This document shows positions 6,781 to 14,936 of a stretch of DNA of 64,000 nt, piece after piece (positions within the stretch are counted from its first letter, which is position 1; each line of letters opens with the position of its first letter). The translations under genes and the position numbers were made by a program. The stretch spans positions 27,927 to 91,926 of the forward strand of contig PBDU01000011.1 in NCBI GenBank assembly GCA_002718195.1, written 5' to 3'. The stretch is from Methanobacteriota archaeon. Lineage in GTDB: Archaea; Thermoplasmatota; Poseidoniia; Poseidoniales; Poseidoniaceae. The notes under the pieces are model-generated. The model saw only the letters and a program-made list of their open reading frames with translations. It was not told the DNA's origin and did not search any database.

Positions 6781-9102
6781 ATGATGGGAAGTTCATATGA
6801 TGAAGTGAAAAATGCACTGGATGTGCCCTCAGAATTTGTGTTTATTATTCTATTACCAATGCTTGCATTCCCGCTAATTCTTTACCTGGGAATGAAATTC
6901 AACGGTCAGAAGTTCTGGAAAGAAAATCTCAAGGAAGGTGGATTGGTTGCTCTGCCAGTAATGGCTGCAAGCCTTGTTCTGTCTCTTGTTCTAATTCGTA
7001 GATTCATCAACGAGACAAGTGTAAGTGACACCTCAACCGTATTTAGTTGGGCGAACTTTGCATGGTTCACAGAAGGTGCAACAACAGAAATATCCCTGTA
7101 TTCTCTTAATTTTGGATTGTATGTAGACCATGTCACGGTAATGCTTCTCTTCGTAGCATCATTCCTGTGTCTGCTCATTAATATCTTCAGCATAGGGTAC
7201 ATGAATACCGATGAGGTTAACGACAATAAGAACCACAGATTCTATGCAGAGTTTGTACTATTCTGTTCAGGAATGCTTGGAATGGTCCTCTCTGATTCAT
7301 TCCTTTGGCTGTTCATATTCTGGGAATTAATGGGTCTTTGTTCATACTTGCTAATTGGATTCTATTATGACAAGCCAAGTGCTGCATACGCAGCAAAGAA
7401 GGCATTCTTGACCACAAGGGTTGGAGATGTTTTCCTTGTAATCGGATTAGCAATGTTGTGGAATCTATTCCAACCATATGCAAGTGGCGGGGATGCTCTA
7501 GCATTTGCTACGGTCTTCGATCATTCAAACCTACAGATGCTTGCTGACGCAGGCAAGCAAGGCGCTCTACAGTTAGCCCTTGGATTCATGTTCATCGGTG
7601 CAGTTGGTAAATCTGCACAATTCCCACTCCACGTTTGGCTTCCTGACGCTATGGAAGGACCAACTCCGGTATCTGCACTTATTCACGCAGCAACGATGGT
7701 CAATGCAGGTTTGTACCTTGTTGCAAGAATGTTCCCAATTTTCGGGGACTCTGCGATGATGGGAGAGTTCAGCGATCTAGCATTCATTATTGCTTTAGTT
7801 GGTGGAATTACTGCTTGTATGGCTGCTTTGATTGCATTTGTACAAATGGATTTGAAGAAGGTTCTTGCTTATTCAACAATGAGTCAATTAGCTTACATCT
7901 TCACTGGTTTAGGTGCAGCACTTTGGCTAGCAAATAGCCTTGATTGGGGAGAATACCCGAATAAAGGAATCGTGGTGGTTGCATTTGGTGCCGCTCTCTT
8001 CCACTTATTCAACCACGCAATGGCAAAAGGAATGCTGTTCATGGCAAGTGGTTCAGTAATTCACGAGATGCACCATGCCCACCATGATTTGCATCACCAT
8101 CACCATGACGACGACCATCATGACGATCACGGTGACGACCACCACGACGACCACTTTGATGCTCAATCAATGGCAAACATGGGTGGATTAGCATCCCGTC
8201 TACCAATTACTGCTACTGCAATGTTTGTTGGTTCAGCATCTATCATCGGAATCCCGCTCATCGGTGGATTCTGGTCCAAGGAAGGAATTATCGCTAACAC
8301 TTGGAGAGTTGCAGTTGAGCATGATCCAAGATTCTACATTCCTGCGTTCCTAGTTCTGATTACTGCAGGAATGACCGGATTTTACATGTCGAGAATGTGG
8401 TTCATGACTTTTGCAGGTAAGCCAAAGACTGAGGTAGCAGAAAAGGTTCACGAGCAAACCCCATGGATTCCAATTCCCCTTTTGGTACTAATTCCAATGT
8501 CACTCGCAGGTATCGTGTTTGCCTCTTTGAAGTCAACATACTTCCTTGGATACAAAGGATACAAACTAGGTGAGGATGGACTACTCGAAGGTTTCCTCTA
8601 CGAAATGGATCACATCTTTGTCAACCCAGGAACCAACTATCTACTTGTCCTAACGTATATTGCAATCTTCCTGTCAATGGTTTTGGGACCATGCGCTGCA
8701 ATGGCTCTACATGGAGGAAGATTGGATGAAGGTCAGAAAGCCAAACCTTGGATGCAGTGGGCTGTAACTCTAAGCGGCAAGCTCAATGACAAATATTCAT
8801 TCGCAGGATGGGCGGAGAAGATGAGTGAATCTTCTTTCGGTGAAGCACTAAGACAAAGGTTGTACTTCGACAAATATTACGACATGGCTATGATGAAGAT
8901 AGTCGCAGGATTCTCTAACTTGAGCGCTTCATTCGACAAGAATGTTGTTGATGGATTTGCAATTAAGACAATCATCGAAAAAGGTGGTCAAGATTCTTCC
9001 AGAATAATACGAAGCATAACCACCGGTTCTGCACGTGATTACATTATGATGGTGGCTGTTGGAACACTTGCAATCGCTATCCTACTATGGGGGGTGAACT
9101 GA
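6781..9102 (+). CDS. nuoL: Complex I subunit L with a His/Asp-rich loop
   Basis: This is the distal antiporter-like proton-pumping subunit, 773 aa (about 610-650 is usual). Conserved blocks include FWELMGLCSYLLIGF, FPLHVWLPDAMEGPTPVSALIHAATMV and LFNHAMAKGMLFMASGSVIHEMHH. In the family that last block runs directly on to a QD-x-R-x-MGGL motif. Here residues 428-460 form an insertion with 16 His and 11 Asp in 33 residues, before MANMGGLASRLP resumes. The C-terminal part carries the lateral-helix region and a final membrane helix. TGAGGTGAT precedes tandem ATGs at 6781 and 6784. Confidence 0.95.
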   Translation: MMGSSYDEVKNALDVPSEFVFIILLPMLAFPLILYLGMKFNGQKFWKENLKEGGLVALPVMAASLVLSLVLIRRFINETSVSDTSTVFSWANFAWFTEGATTEISLYSLNFGLYVDHVTVMLLFVASFLCLLINIFSIGYMNTDEVNDNKNHRFYAEFVLFCSGMLGMVLSDSFLWLFIFWELMGLCSYLLIGFYYDKPSAAYAAKKAFLTTRVGDVFLVIGLAMLWNLFQPYASGGDALAFATVFDHSNLQMLADAGKQGALQLALGFMFIGAVGKSAQFPLHVWLPDAMEGPTPVSALIHAATMVNAGLYLVARMFPIFGDSAMMGEFSDLAFIIALVGGITACMAALIAFVQMDLKKVLAYSTMSQLAYIFTGLGAALWLANSLDWGEYPNKGIVVVAFGAALFHLFNHAMAKGMLFMASGSVIHEMHHAHHDLHHHHHDDDHHDDHGDDHHDDHFDAQSMANMGGLASRLPITATAMFVGSASIIGIPLIGGFWSKEGIIANTWRVAVEHDPRFYIPAFLVLITAGMTGFYMSRMWFMTFAGKPKTEVAEKVHEQTPWIPIPLLVLIPMSLAGIVFASLKSTYFLGYKGYKLGEDGLLEGFLYEMDHIFVNPGTNYLLVLTYIAIFLSMVLGPCAAMALHGGRLDEGQKAKPWMQWAVTLSGKLNDKYSFAGWAEKMSESSFGEALRQRLYFDKYYDMAMMKIVAGFSNLSASFDKNVVDGFAIKTIIEKGGQDSSRIIRSITTGSARDYIMMVAVGTLAIAILLWGVN

Positions 9103-10710
9103 TTGCTAGATGATTTTGATGTAATCACCTTGATACTGTTGTTATTCCCATTTTTGATGTCAATAGTAATGTTGACAATTACTGGAATGGTCTCCGAATC
9201 CTCAAGAAGAAAACTCGCTCCTGTATGGAGAATGGTGAGTTTAGGAGTATCAATGGCCTTGTTCATAGTTGCTTCTATGATGTTCACAGGACAAATTGGA
9301 GGCGTGGATTGGACTGGAATAGGATTCAATGAGTACGAATTCCTTTACCAATATGAGTGGATTTCTAGTCTAGGAATAACTTGGCAAGTTGGATTAGATG
9401 CACTTTCTTTCCCAATGGTTTGGCTTACAACCTTCTTGTTGCCTGTTACCATCATTGCCACCTGGGATGAGAAGAAGGGAGCAGTTTATCACCCGTTGAT
9501 TTTATTGATGGGTGCTACACTATTGGGAGTATTCGTATCTCTTGATCTGTTCATGTTCTACATATTCTGGGAACTAACGCTTATTCCGATGTTCTTCCTT
9601 ATCTTGAAGTGGGGCGGAAAAGACAGAAAGTATGCATCACAGAAATTCTTCATTTACACCTTTACAGCTTCAGTGATTATGTTGTTAGGTCTAATCACAA
9701 TGTATTTCTCCATGCCGTCTAATACTGAGATAGCGATGGATAACGCTGGTGAATACACTGGCAGAACCTTTGACCTGCTTGAAATAACAAGTATCGCACA
9801 ATCAGTAAATGCTGGTGGAATTTGGCTTGAAAATCTGCACTTGATCATCTTTGCAATGCTAATGATTGGATTCTTGGTGAAACTACCTGCAGCGCCATTC
9901 CACACTTGGCTTCCCGATGCGCACGTACAGGCACCAACCGGTGGGTCCATGCTTTTAGCAGGTGTAATGTTGAAAATGGGCGCATACGGAATGTTCAGAA
10001 TACCTGCAACCCTATTCCCTCATGCATTGGAACACTTCCAGTTCATCTTGATGCTGTTTGGTTTCGTATCCTTGGTATACGGTGCTATAGTTTGTTTGGG
10101 ACAAACCAACTTGAAGAAGATGGTAGCATATTCATCCGTTTCTCACATGGGTGTAATATTGCTGGGTATAGCAAGCATGCAACCTATTGGCTGGGCTGCT
10201 GCTCTATTCATGATGTTCGCACACGGAATTATCTCACCAATGCTTTTCGCTGTGTGTGGCGCATTCAAGCACCATTATCACTCAATGGAAATTGGTGCGA
10301 TGAGAGGGATGGCAAAGCACTCTCCATGGCTTGCAACATCGATGATGTTTGGATGGATGGCATCTCTTGGTTTACCTCTACTTGCAGGTTTCGTTGCTGA
10401 ATTCCTCTTGCTTATTGCATACTGGCATGAGTTTGGTTGGTGGATTCTAGGTCCTGGTTTGGCACTAGCAATAACAGCAGCATACTATCTATGGTCTATG
10501 CAAAGAACAATCTTTGAAGGAGGGGAAGAAACTCAGCCACCTAAAGAAATGGAAGGCAAGCCTATTCCAGACATCAGCGACATGGAAAAAGTAGCAATGT
10601 TGATACTGGCTGGTTTCACTATTCTGTTCGGTATCTTCCCAGCAATCGCTCTTGATATGATGAGCGACTGGACAGTGACTATGTTCCAAACACTATTCGG
10701 AGGTGCCTGA
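9103..10710 (+). CDS. nuoM: Complex I subunit M
   Basis: This 535 aa antiporter-like proton-pumping subunit has about 14 helices. Diagnostic stretches are IFWELTLIPMFFLILKWGG (with the membrane Glu), LVKLPAAPFHTWLPDAHVQAPTGGSMLLAG and SSVSHMGVILLGIA. The first usable codon is the TTG at 9103, preceded by GGGGTGA at 9091-9097. No ATG fits before the first helix. The length is normal for the family. It directly follows nuoL and overlaps the ribosome binding site of nuoN. Confidence 0.95.
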   Translation: MLDDFDVITLILLLFPFLMSIVMLTITGMVSESSRRKLAPVWRMVSLGVSMALFIVASMMFTGQIGGVDWTGIGFNEYEFLYQYEWISSLGITWQVGLDALSFPMVWLTTFLLPVTIIATWDEKKGAVYHPLILLMGATLLGVFVSLDLFMFYIFWELTLIPMFFLILKWGGKDRKYASQKFFIYTFTASVIMLLGLITMYFSMPSNTEIAMDNAGEYTGRTFDLLEITSIAQSVNAGGIWLENLHLIIFAMLMIGFLVKLPAAPFHTWLPDAHVQAPTGGSMLLAGVMLKMGAYGMFRIPATLFPHALEHFQFILMLFGFVSLVYGAIVCLGQTNLKKMVAYSSVSHMGVILLGIASMQPIGWAAALFMMFAHGIISPMLFAVCGAFKHHYHSMEIGAMRGMAKHSPWLATSMMFGWMASLGLPLLAGFVAEFLLLIAYWHEFGWWILGPGLALAITAAYYLWSMQRTIFEGGEETQPPKEMEGKPIPDISDMEKVAMLILAGFTILFGIFPAIALDMMSDWTVTMFQTLFGGA

Positions 10711-10711
10711 T

Positions 10712-12436
10712 ATGACTCAAAGATTGGTCGAAGCATTCGATGCTAATTTCTTCAGCCTCTTCACAGCAGAAGTAACTCTGTTTATCGGGTTAATTTTGTT
10801 GATTTTGATTCCTAACCTGGGTAAGGGAACGTTTAGGCTACCGGGTACCCAAGCAAGAATTCCTTGGTTCTTGGGCGGTCAAAGATATGAATGGAATGCA
10901 AACCCTAGGCTTCCATCATTGATTGCTCTGTTGATAATGGTTTCAGCAACTATTCAAATGGGTATGAGAGTATTCTCTGAAAATGACGCAATCCTCGTTC
11001 ATGCTACTGGTGATGCATCAGTTCGAATACTTAGTGCGAATCCTTTCTCAAACTTGATGGAATTCTTTTTCTTCCTAGCCCTAACTCTTGTAATTCTGGC
11101 TAGCATTAACAGATTGGATGTGAAAAATCCAAAGGACAAATCGATTAGCACTCTGTACAATAACAGAAGGCAAGCCGATTTCTACATTCTGATACTAACT
11201 TGTGCTCTTGGTATGTCTGTGGTTGCACTAGCAGAGAACTTGTTTGTTCTATTTGTTGGTCTTGAGCTTGCATCTTTTTCAACTTACATTTTAGTAGCGT
11301 TCAACAAAGAAAGTAAAGCAGGTTCTGAATCTGGAATGAAGTATTTCATTGTTGGAAGTGCTGCAAGCGGTGTAGGGTTGTACGGGCTTTCTCTTCTTTA
11401 CTTATGGTCAGGCAGTCTACAAATCGATATCCTTGCAGAAGCATGGGCAGGAATTGGACAAGAAACCCTTCCATATGTTGCCCTGGGCTTAGTATTGGTT
11501 GGTTTTGGCTTCAAAATTAGTGCTGCACCATTCCATTTTGCTGCGCCAGACGCTTATGCAGGAGCTCCATCAACAATCTCTGGATTACTTGCAACAGCAA
11601 GCAAAGCAATGGGTATGATTGGTATAATCAAGATCTTGCTCGTAATTACGCAACCAGAGGCTCTTGAAGGTTCAGCAATCTGGCTATGGACAATTGCTTT
11701 GCTGAGTGTAATCACAATGTTCTGGGGTAACTTGGCTGCCCTGGGTAGCGATAACCCAAAGAGAATGCTTGCGTATTCTTCAGTTGCTCATGCAGGATAC
11801 ATGCTAGCCGCAATAACCGCAGCAGGTCTATGGAACATATCAGGAGACGTGTCAGCTCAAGATGATGCGATTCAGGCAAGCAGAACTGTCCTGGCTGCAA
11901 TATTGTTCCATCTTGGTGTCTTAATTGCGTTCAAACTTGGTGCCTTCTTGGTGCTTTCAGTTCTCGAAATGGAATCTGATGTAAAATCGAGTGATGCAAT
12001 CGCTGGATTAGCAAAGAGGAGTCCAATGCTCGCAGTTGCTATGTTCATCTTCATGCTCTCCTTAGCTGGTGTCCCACCATTGTCTGGATTCCTGTCTAAG
12101 TTGCTTGTACTTCTTGGTATAATCAAGGTTGCAATAGCTAACTCCGCCTCCTCATCATTCCTTGGAATGGATGTGCACTGGGTTTGGGGACTTGCACTTG
12201 CTATGGGTGTAAACTCAGCAATATCAGTTTACTATTATCTCAGGGTTGGAGTTGTAATGTTCTTCCATGAACCGGTTGAGAGCAGACAAGGTCCACTTCC
12301 AAGAGGGTCCATGATAAGAATTTCAATAGCAATTTGTGTCATTTTGACAGTTGGTCTTGGAGTAGCAGGAGAGTTCTTACTCGATGTTTGTAGATCTGCT
12401 GCTGATTACTTAATGCCAATGATGAGAGGACTTTGA
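10712..12436 (+). CDS. nuoN: Complex I subunit N
   Basis: This is the third antiporter-like subunit, 574 aa from the chosen ATG. Matching blocks include LFVGLELASFSTYILVAF, KYFIVGSAASGVGLYG, GFKISAAPFHFAAPDAYAGAP and MLAYSSVAHAGYMLAA. GGAGGTG at 10699-10705, at the end of nuoM, points to ATG 10712 and not the upstream GTG at 10703. It has two polar inserts: a 40-residue segment after the first helix, and a linker near residue 390 that follows the NISGDVSAQDDAIQ stretch. It is the last gene of the operon; the stop is followed by the leader of aIF1A. Confidence 0.94.
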   Translation: MTQRLVEAFDANFFSLFTAEVTLFIGLILLILIPNLGKGTFRLPGTQARIPWFLGGQRYEWNANPRLPSLIALLIMVSATIQMGMRVFSENDAILVHATGDASVRILSANPFSNLMEFFFFLALTLVILASINRLDVKNPKDKSISTLYNNRRQADFYILILTCALGMSVVALAENLFVLFVGLELASFSTYILVAFNKESKAGSESGMKYFIVGSAASGVGLYGLSLLYLWSGSLQIDILAEAWAGIGQETLPYVALGLVLVGFGFKISAAPFHFAAPDAYAGAPSTISGLLATASKAMGMIGIIKILLVITQPEALEGSAIWLWTIALLSVITMFWGNLAALGSDNPKRMLAYSSVAHAGYMLAAITAAGLWNISGDVSAQDDAIQASRTVLAAILFHLGVLIAFKLGAFLVLSVLEMESDVKSSDAIAGLAKRSPMLAVAMFIFMLSLAGVPPLSGFLSKLLVLLGIIKVAIANSASSSFLGMDVHWVWGLALAMGVNSAISVYYYLRVGVVMFFHEPVESRQGPLPRGSMIRISIAICVILTVGLGVAGEFLLDVCRSAADYLMPMMRGL

Positions 12437-12438
12437 TA

Positions 12439-12488
12439 GGTGCGCCTTTCAAGAAGGGTTGCCGTTTGGATGATATTGGCGAAGCACC
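12439..12488 (+). promoter_or_regulatory. possible stem in the leader directly abutting the aIF1A start codon
   Basis: The 52-base gap between nuoN and aIF1A is bounded by complementary ends. GGTGCGCC at 12439-12446 can pair with GGC (12478-12480) plus GCACC (12484-12488), with a three-base bulge between. The start codon follows immediately at 12489. No Shine-Dalgarno is visible in the usual place. The pairing is seen directly in the sequence. Any effect on translation is inference, and a chance match is possible. Confidence 0.35.
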
Positions 12489-13133
12489 ATGGCTCGACGC
12501 GAAGAGAAGGTTGACGAGGAAGAACTAGCAAGGCTAGAATCTACAGAGGGTGGTGCATCCACTAAGATTCGTGTCAAGATGCCTAACTCCAAAATCAACG
12601 AAATGTTTGCCCTTGCTGAACAAATACTTGGTGGAAGAAGAGTAAATGTTCTCTGTGCAGATGGCGAGATGAGGCTTGCCAGGATTCCTGGTAAAATGCG
12701 TAGACGTCAATGGGTGAGGGAAGGTGATTTGATCATAGTTTGGCCTTGGGACTTTCAAGATTCCAAGGCTGATGTTAAACACCGCTACACTAAAACACAA
12801 GCAATGTATCTATCAAGAAAGGGTATTTTGCCCGAGATTGTAGATATGTTTGGAATGAATGCAATGACCGAGGATTTAGATTCTGACGAGGATGACTTGT
12901 TCGGAGTGATGGATGAAGAAGAAGATGCAGTCGATGATGATGACATGTTTGATGATGATGGGGACGATTTATTCGATGATGATGACGATGATTTATTTGC
13001 TGAAGATGAACAAGAAGAAGTAGAGGAAACTGAAGTCGTTGAAGAAGAAAAAGAAATCGTGGACGAGTATGCTCACATACAAGATGATGACGATGATGAG
13101 GATGACGACGACCTTGATTCGTTCTTTGGTTGA
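12489..13133 (+). CDS. Translation initiation factor aIF1A with a long acidic C-terminal tail
   Basis: Residues 25-125 are a classic eIF1A OB-fold: CADGEMRLARIPGKMRRRQWV, then WPWDFQDSKADVKHRYTKTQ and YLSRKGILPEIVDMFGMN. The factor helps scanning and start selection on the small subunit. Most archaeal homologues stop at about 100-115 aa. This one has 214 aa, with residues 128-214 forming a tail in which about 52 of 87 residues are Asp or Glu. The tail contains four DD[LM]F motifs (ending at F138, F154, F162, F170) and finishes with DLDSFFG. Eukaryotic eIF1A also has an acidic tail that binds eIF5B. ATG 12489 is the only sensible start. Confidence 0.93.
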   Translation: MARREEKVDEEELARLESTEGGASTKIRVKMPNSKINEMFALAEQILGGRRVNVLCADGEMRLARIPGKMRRRQWVREGDLIIVWPWDFQDSKADVKHRYTKTQAMYLSRKGILPEIVDMFGMNAMTEDLDSDEDDLFGVMDEEEDAVDDDDMFDDDGDDLFDDDDDDLFAEDEQEEVEETEVVEEEKEIVDEYAHIQDDDDDEDDDDLDSFFG

Positions 13134-13153
13134 AGCGACGGGTTGAAACAGTA

Positions 13154-13171
13154 GCTCGTTAAGGAATGAGC
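13154..13171 (+). promoter_or_regulatory. hairpin holding the rio1 ribosome binding site in its loop
   Basis: GCTCGTT (13154-13160) pairs with AATGAGC (13165-13171) through seven pairs, one of them G-U. The four-base loop is AAGG, which with the next A forms the Shine-Dalgarno of rio1 at the right distance from ATG 13175. The pairing is visible. A regulatory role is not shown. Confidence 0.3.
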
Positions 13172-13174
13172 GTT

Positions 13175-14161
13175 ATGGCACGTAGGTACGATGACTGGGA
13201 TGAGTTGGACTCACGTTCATCCAAGAAAAGAAATCGTGCAAAACGCGAAAAGCACAAGGGATTAACTCAAGATGAGATTGATGACCTTGATTATGAATTC
13301 AAAGAGGAGACTGCCTTCATTGAGAATTTAGAAAACAGATCTGGTAAGTATGACTGGATGAAGGAAAAAAAGTACAAAACAATGTTTCGAGATATCGAAT
13401 CAAAGTTGCAAGGCGTAATGGGTGCGGGGCCTTTTGAATGGGTCGATAGACGTGTTTTTGACCAGGTTTTTGACAGGCTTACCCTATTGTCCCTTTACAA
13501 ATTGATGAAAACTGGGGTAGTGGATACTTTGGACCATCCAATCGCTCAAGGTAAGGAGGCTCACGTTTTTCATGGAACAGACATTAATGGAAAAGCAGTG
13601 GCTGTTAAAATATTCCATACATCAAATGCAGTCTTCAAGAATCTCCTTCAATATATCGAAGGGGATCCAAGATTTGGTGGTCTCAAAAGAAGACACAGAG
13701 ATATTGTAGATATTTGGGTCCGAAAAGAGTACAGAAATCTTCTGAGGCTACACAAATGGGGCTTGAACGTACCAGAACCTCTTGCGGTTAACAAAAATGT
13801 GTTAGTTATGGATTTCATCGGTAATGAGATTAGTCATGCAAGAAGACTAAGGGATTCAGAAATACCAAATCCAAAAGCGGTATATGAGGAACTGGTAGAA
13901 TTCCTTGCTGTAGCGTGGCAAAAGGGTAGTATGGTACATGGTGACTTTTCACCCTACAATATTCTATGGTGGGGCGACAGACCTGTGGTCATAGACGTTG
14001 GACAAGCAGTAGTTGATTCACATCCTAAGGCTCAAGAATTTCTAGTTAGGGATGTAACAAGATTGGTCCAATGGGCACAGAAAATGGGTGTTGAATGTGA
14101 TGTAACCGAGACATTATTAGATGTGCTAGAAATGGATTTGAGTCATCTTTCCATTGATTAA
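13175..14161 (+). CDS. rio1: RIO1-type atypical serine/threonine kinase
   Basis: This is an atypical kinase/ATPase needed for late maturation of the small ribosomal subunit. The nucleotide loop reads IAQGKEAHVFHG, followed by AVKIF with the ATP-binding Lys. The catalytic loop is HGDFSPYNIL (H255, D257, N262) and the metal-binding motif is IDVGQAV (D274, the autophosphorylation Asp). The N-terminal part is charged, with Arg/Lys/Asp. There is no RIO2-type winged helix, so RIO1 is preferred. AAGGA at 13161-13165 favours ATG 13175 over ATG 13166. It lies 41 bases after aIF1A and meets dim2 end to end with one base between stops. All three encoded proteins act on the small subunit. Confidence 0.93.
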   Translation: MARRYDDWDELDSRSSKKRNRAKREKHKGLTQDEIDDLDYEFKEETAFIENLENRSGKYDWMKEKKYKTMFRDIESKLQGVMGAGPFEWVDRRVFDQVFDRLTLLSLYKLMKTGVVDTLDHPIAQGKEAHVFHGTDINGKAVAVKIFHTSNAVFKNLLQYIEGDPRFGGLKRRHRDIVDIWVRKEYRNLLRLHKWGLNVPEPLAVNKNVLVMDFIGNEISHARRLRDSEIPNPKAVYEELVEFLAVAWQKGSMVHGDFSPYNILWWGDRPVVIDVGQAVVDSHPKAQEFLVRDVTRLVQWAQKMGVECDVTETLLDVLEMDLSHLSID

Positions 14162-14162
14162 A

Positions 14163-14909
14163 TCACTCTTCAGACCACGAAATTGATTCGTCTTCAGCAA
14201 GTTCCATCATCGCATCGACAGCCTCAACATCCTTAGGATCTACTTGGGCTGCCTTGAGCCTCCTGTCTCTTCTGTCCCTTACTTTATCCAAGTCTGGAAC
14301 CAAACCTGCAAATGCTGATGGTTGGAGGTCTAATCCTTCTTTCACTTCGTAATAATCCAGGGCTTTTGCTTCCATTCTCATCGATTTACGATTTTTCTCA
14401 AGTTGGTGTAAGACAGATCCATGCTCTGCTCCACCTGCTAAGCGCTGGACAGCATAAGCAGCCAATGCGATTCCATCTTCCTGCCCAATAATTACAACAG
14501 TTGATTTGTAAATTGTCAATTCACAATCGGTCAAAGATTCAATTTTTTCTCTTATCTTGCCTTTTGTGCCGATGATTCTTGCTCTTACCCGTGACAATTG
14601 TTTTCCTCTTTTTCCAACATAATCTCGAAGATCGACTAGTTCGAAATATTGTCCATCATCAAGCAATGAAATTGCTTTTTTTGGAGCCATTCCTCTTCCT
14701 ATTGCCTTGATGACATTTGGAAGTTTTAGAGCTTTGATGGGGTCATAAGTGCCTGGCTCTGGCCAAATTGCCAATACATCTCCAGTTTCGGAATCTATGT
14801 CGATGTGTTTGCAGCCTGCAGCCTGTTGCAACTTTTTCCTTGTCGCACCTTGAGCACCAATTAGTGGTGCGATTCTGTCCTTTGGGACACGAGGAAGATT
14901 CTGCTCCAT
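14163..14909 (-). CDS. dim2: Dim2/Pno1-like KH-domain ribosome biogenesis protein
   Basis: This 248 aa protein has two KH domains. The N-terminal one begins with VPKDRIAPLIGAQGATRKKL, which has the GxxG loop. The second (about residues 95-180) contains RARIIGTKGKIREKIESLT. Archaeal Dim2 binds the 3' end of 16S rRNA and works with RIO1 and aIF1A-related factors during 30S maturation. In many archaea aIF1A, rio1 and dim2 are consecutive on one strand. Here dim2 is inverted and convergent to rio1. The C-terminus has an added Arg/Lys-rich then acidic tail. It lies 27 bases downstream of a surface-protein gene on the same strand. Confidence 0.9.
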   Translation of the reverse strand: MEQNLPRVPKDRIAPLIGAQGATRKKLQQAAGCKHIDIDSETGDVLAIWPEPGTYDPIKALKLPNVIKAIGRGMAPKKAISLLDDGQYFELVDLRDYVGKRGKQLSRVRARIIGTKGKIREKIESLTDCELTIYKSTVVIIGQEDGIALAAYAVQRLAGGAEHGSVLHQLEKNRKSMRMEAKALDYYEVKEGLDLQPSAFAGLVPDLDKVRDRRDRRLKAAQVDPKDVEAVDAMMELAEDESISWSEE

Positions 14910-14936
14910 GATTCTTGCCCCGTAAGCCTGCTCTTT

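Noticed and set aside
8062..8160. Assembly or sequencing artefact in the His/Asp run of nuoL
   Set aside because: The reading frame is kept, His codons are mixed CAC/CAT and Asp codons are mixed GAC/GAT, and conserved family sequence resumes on both sides.
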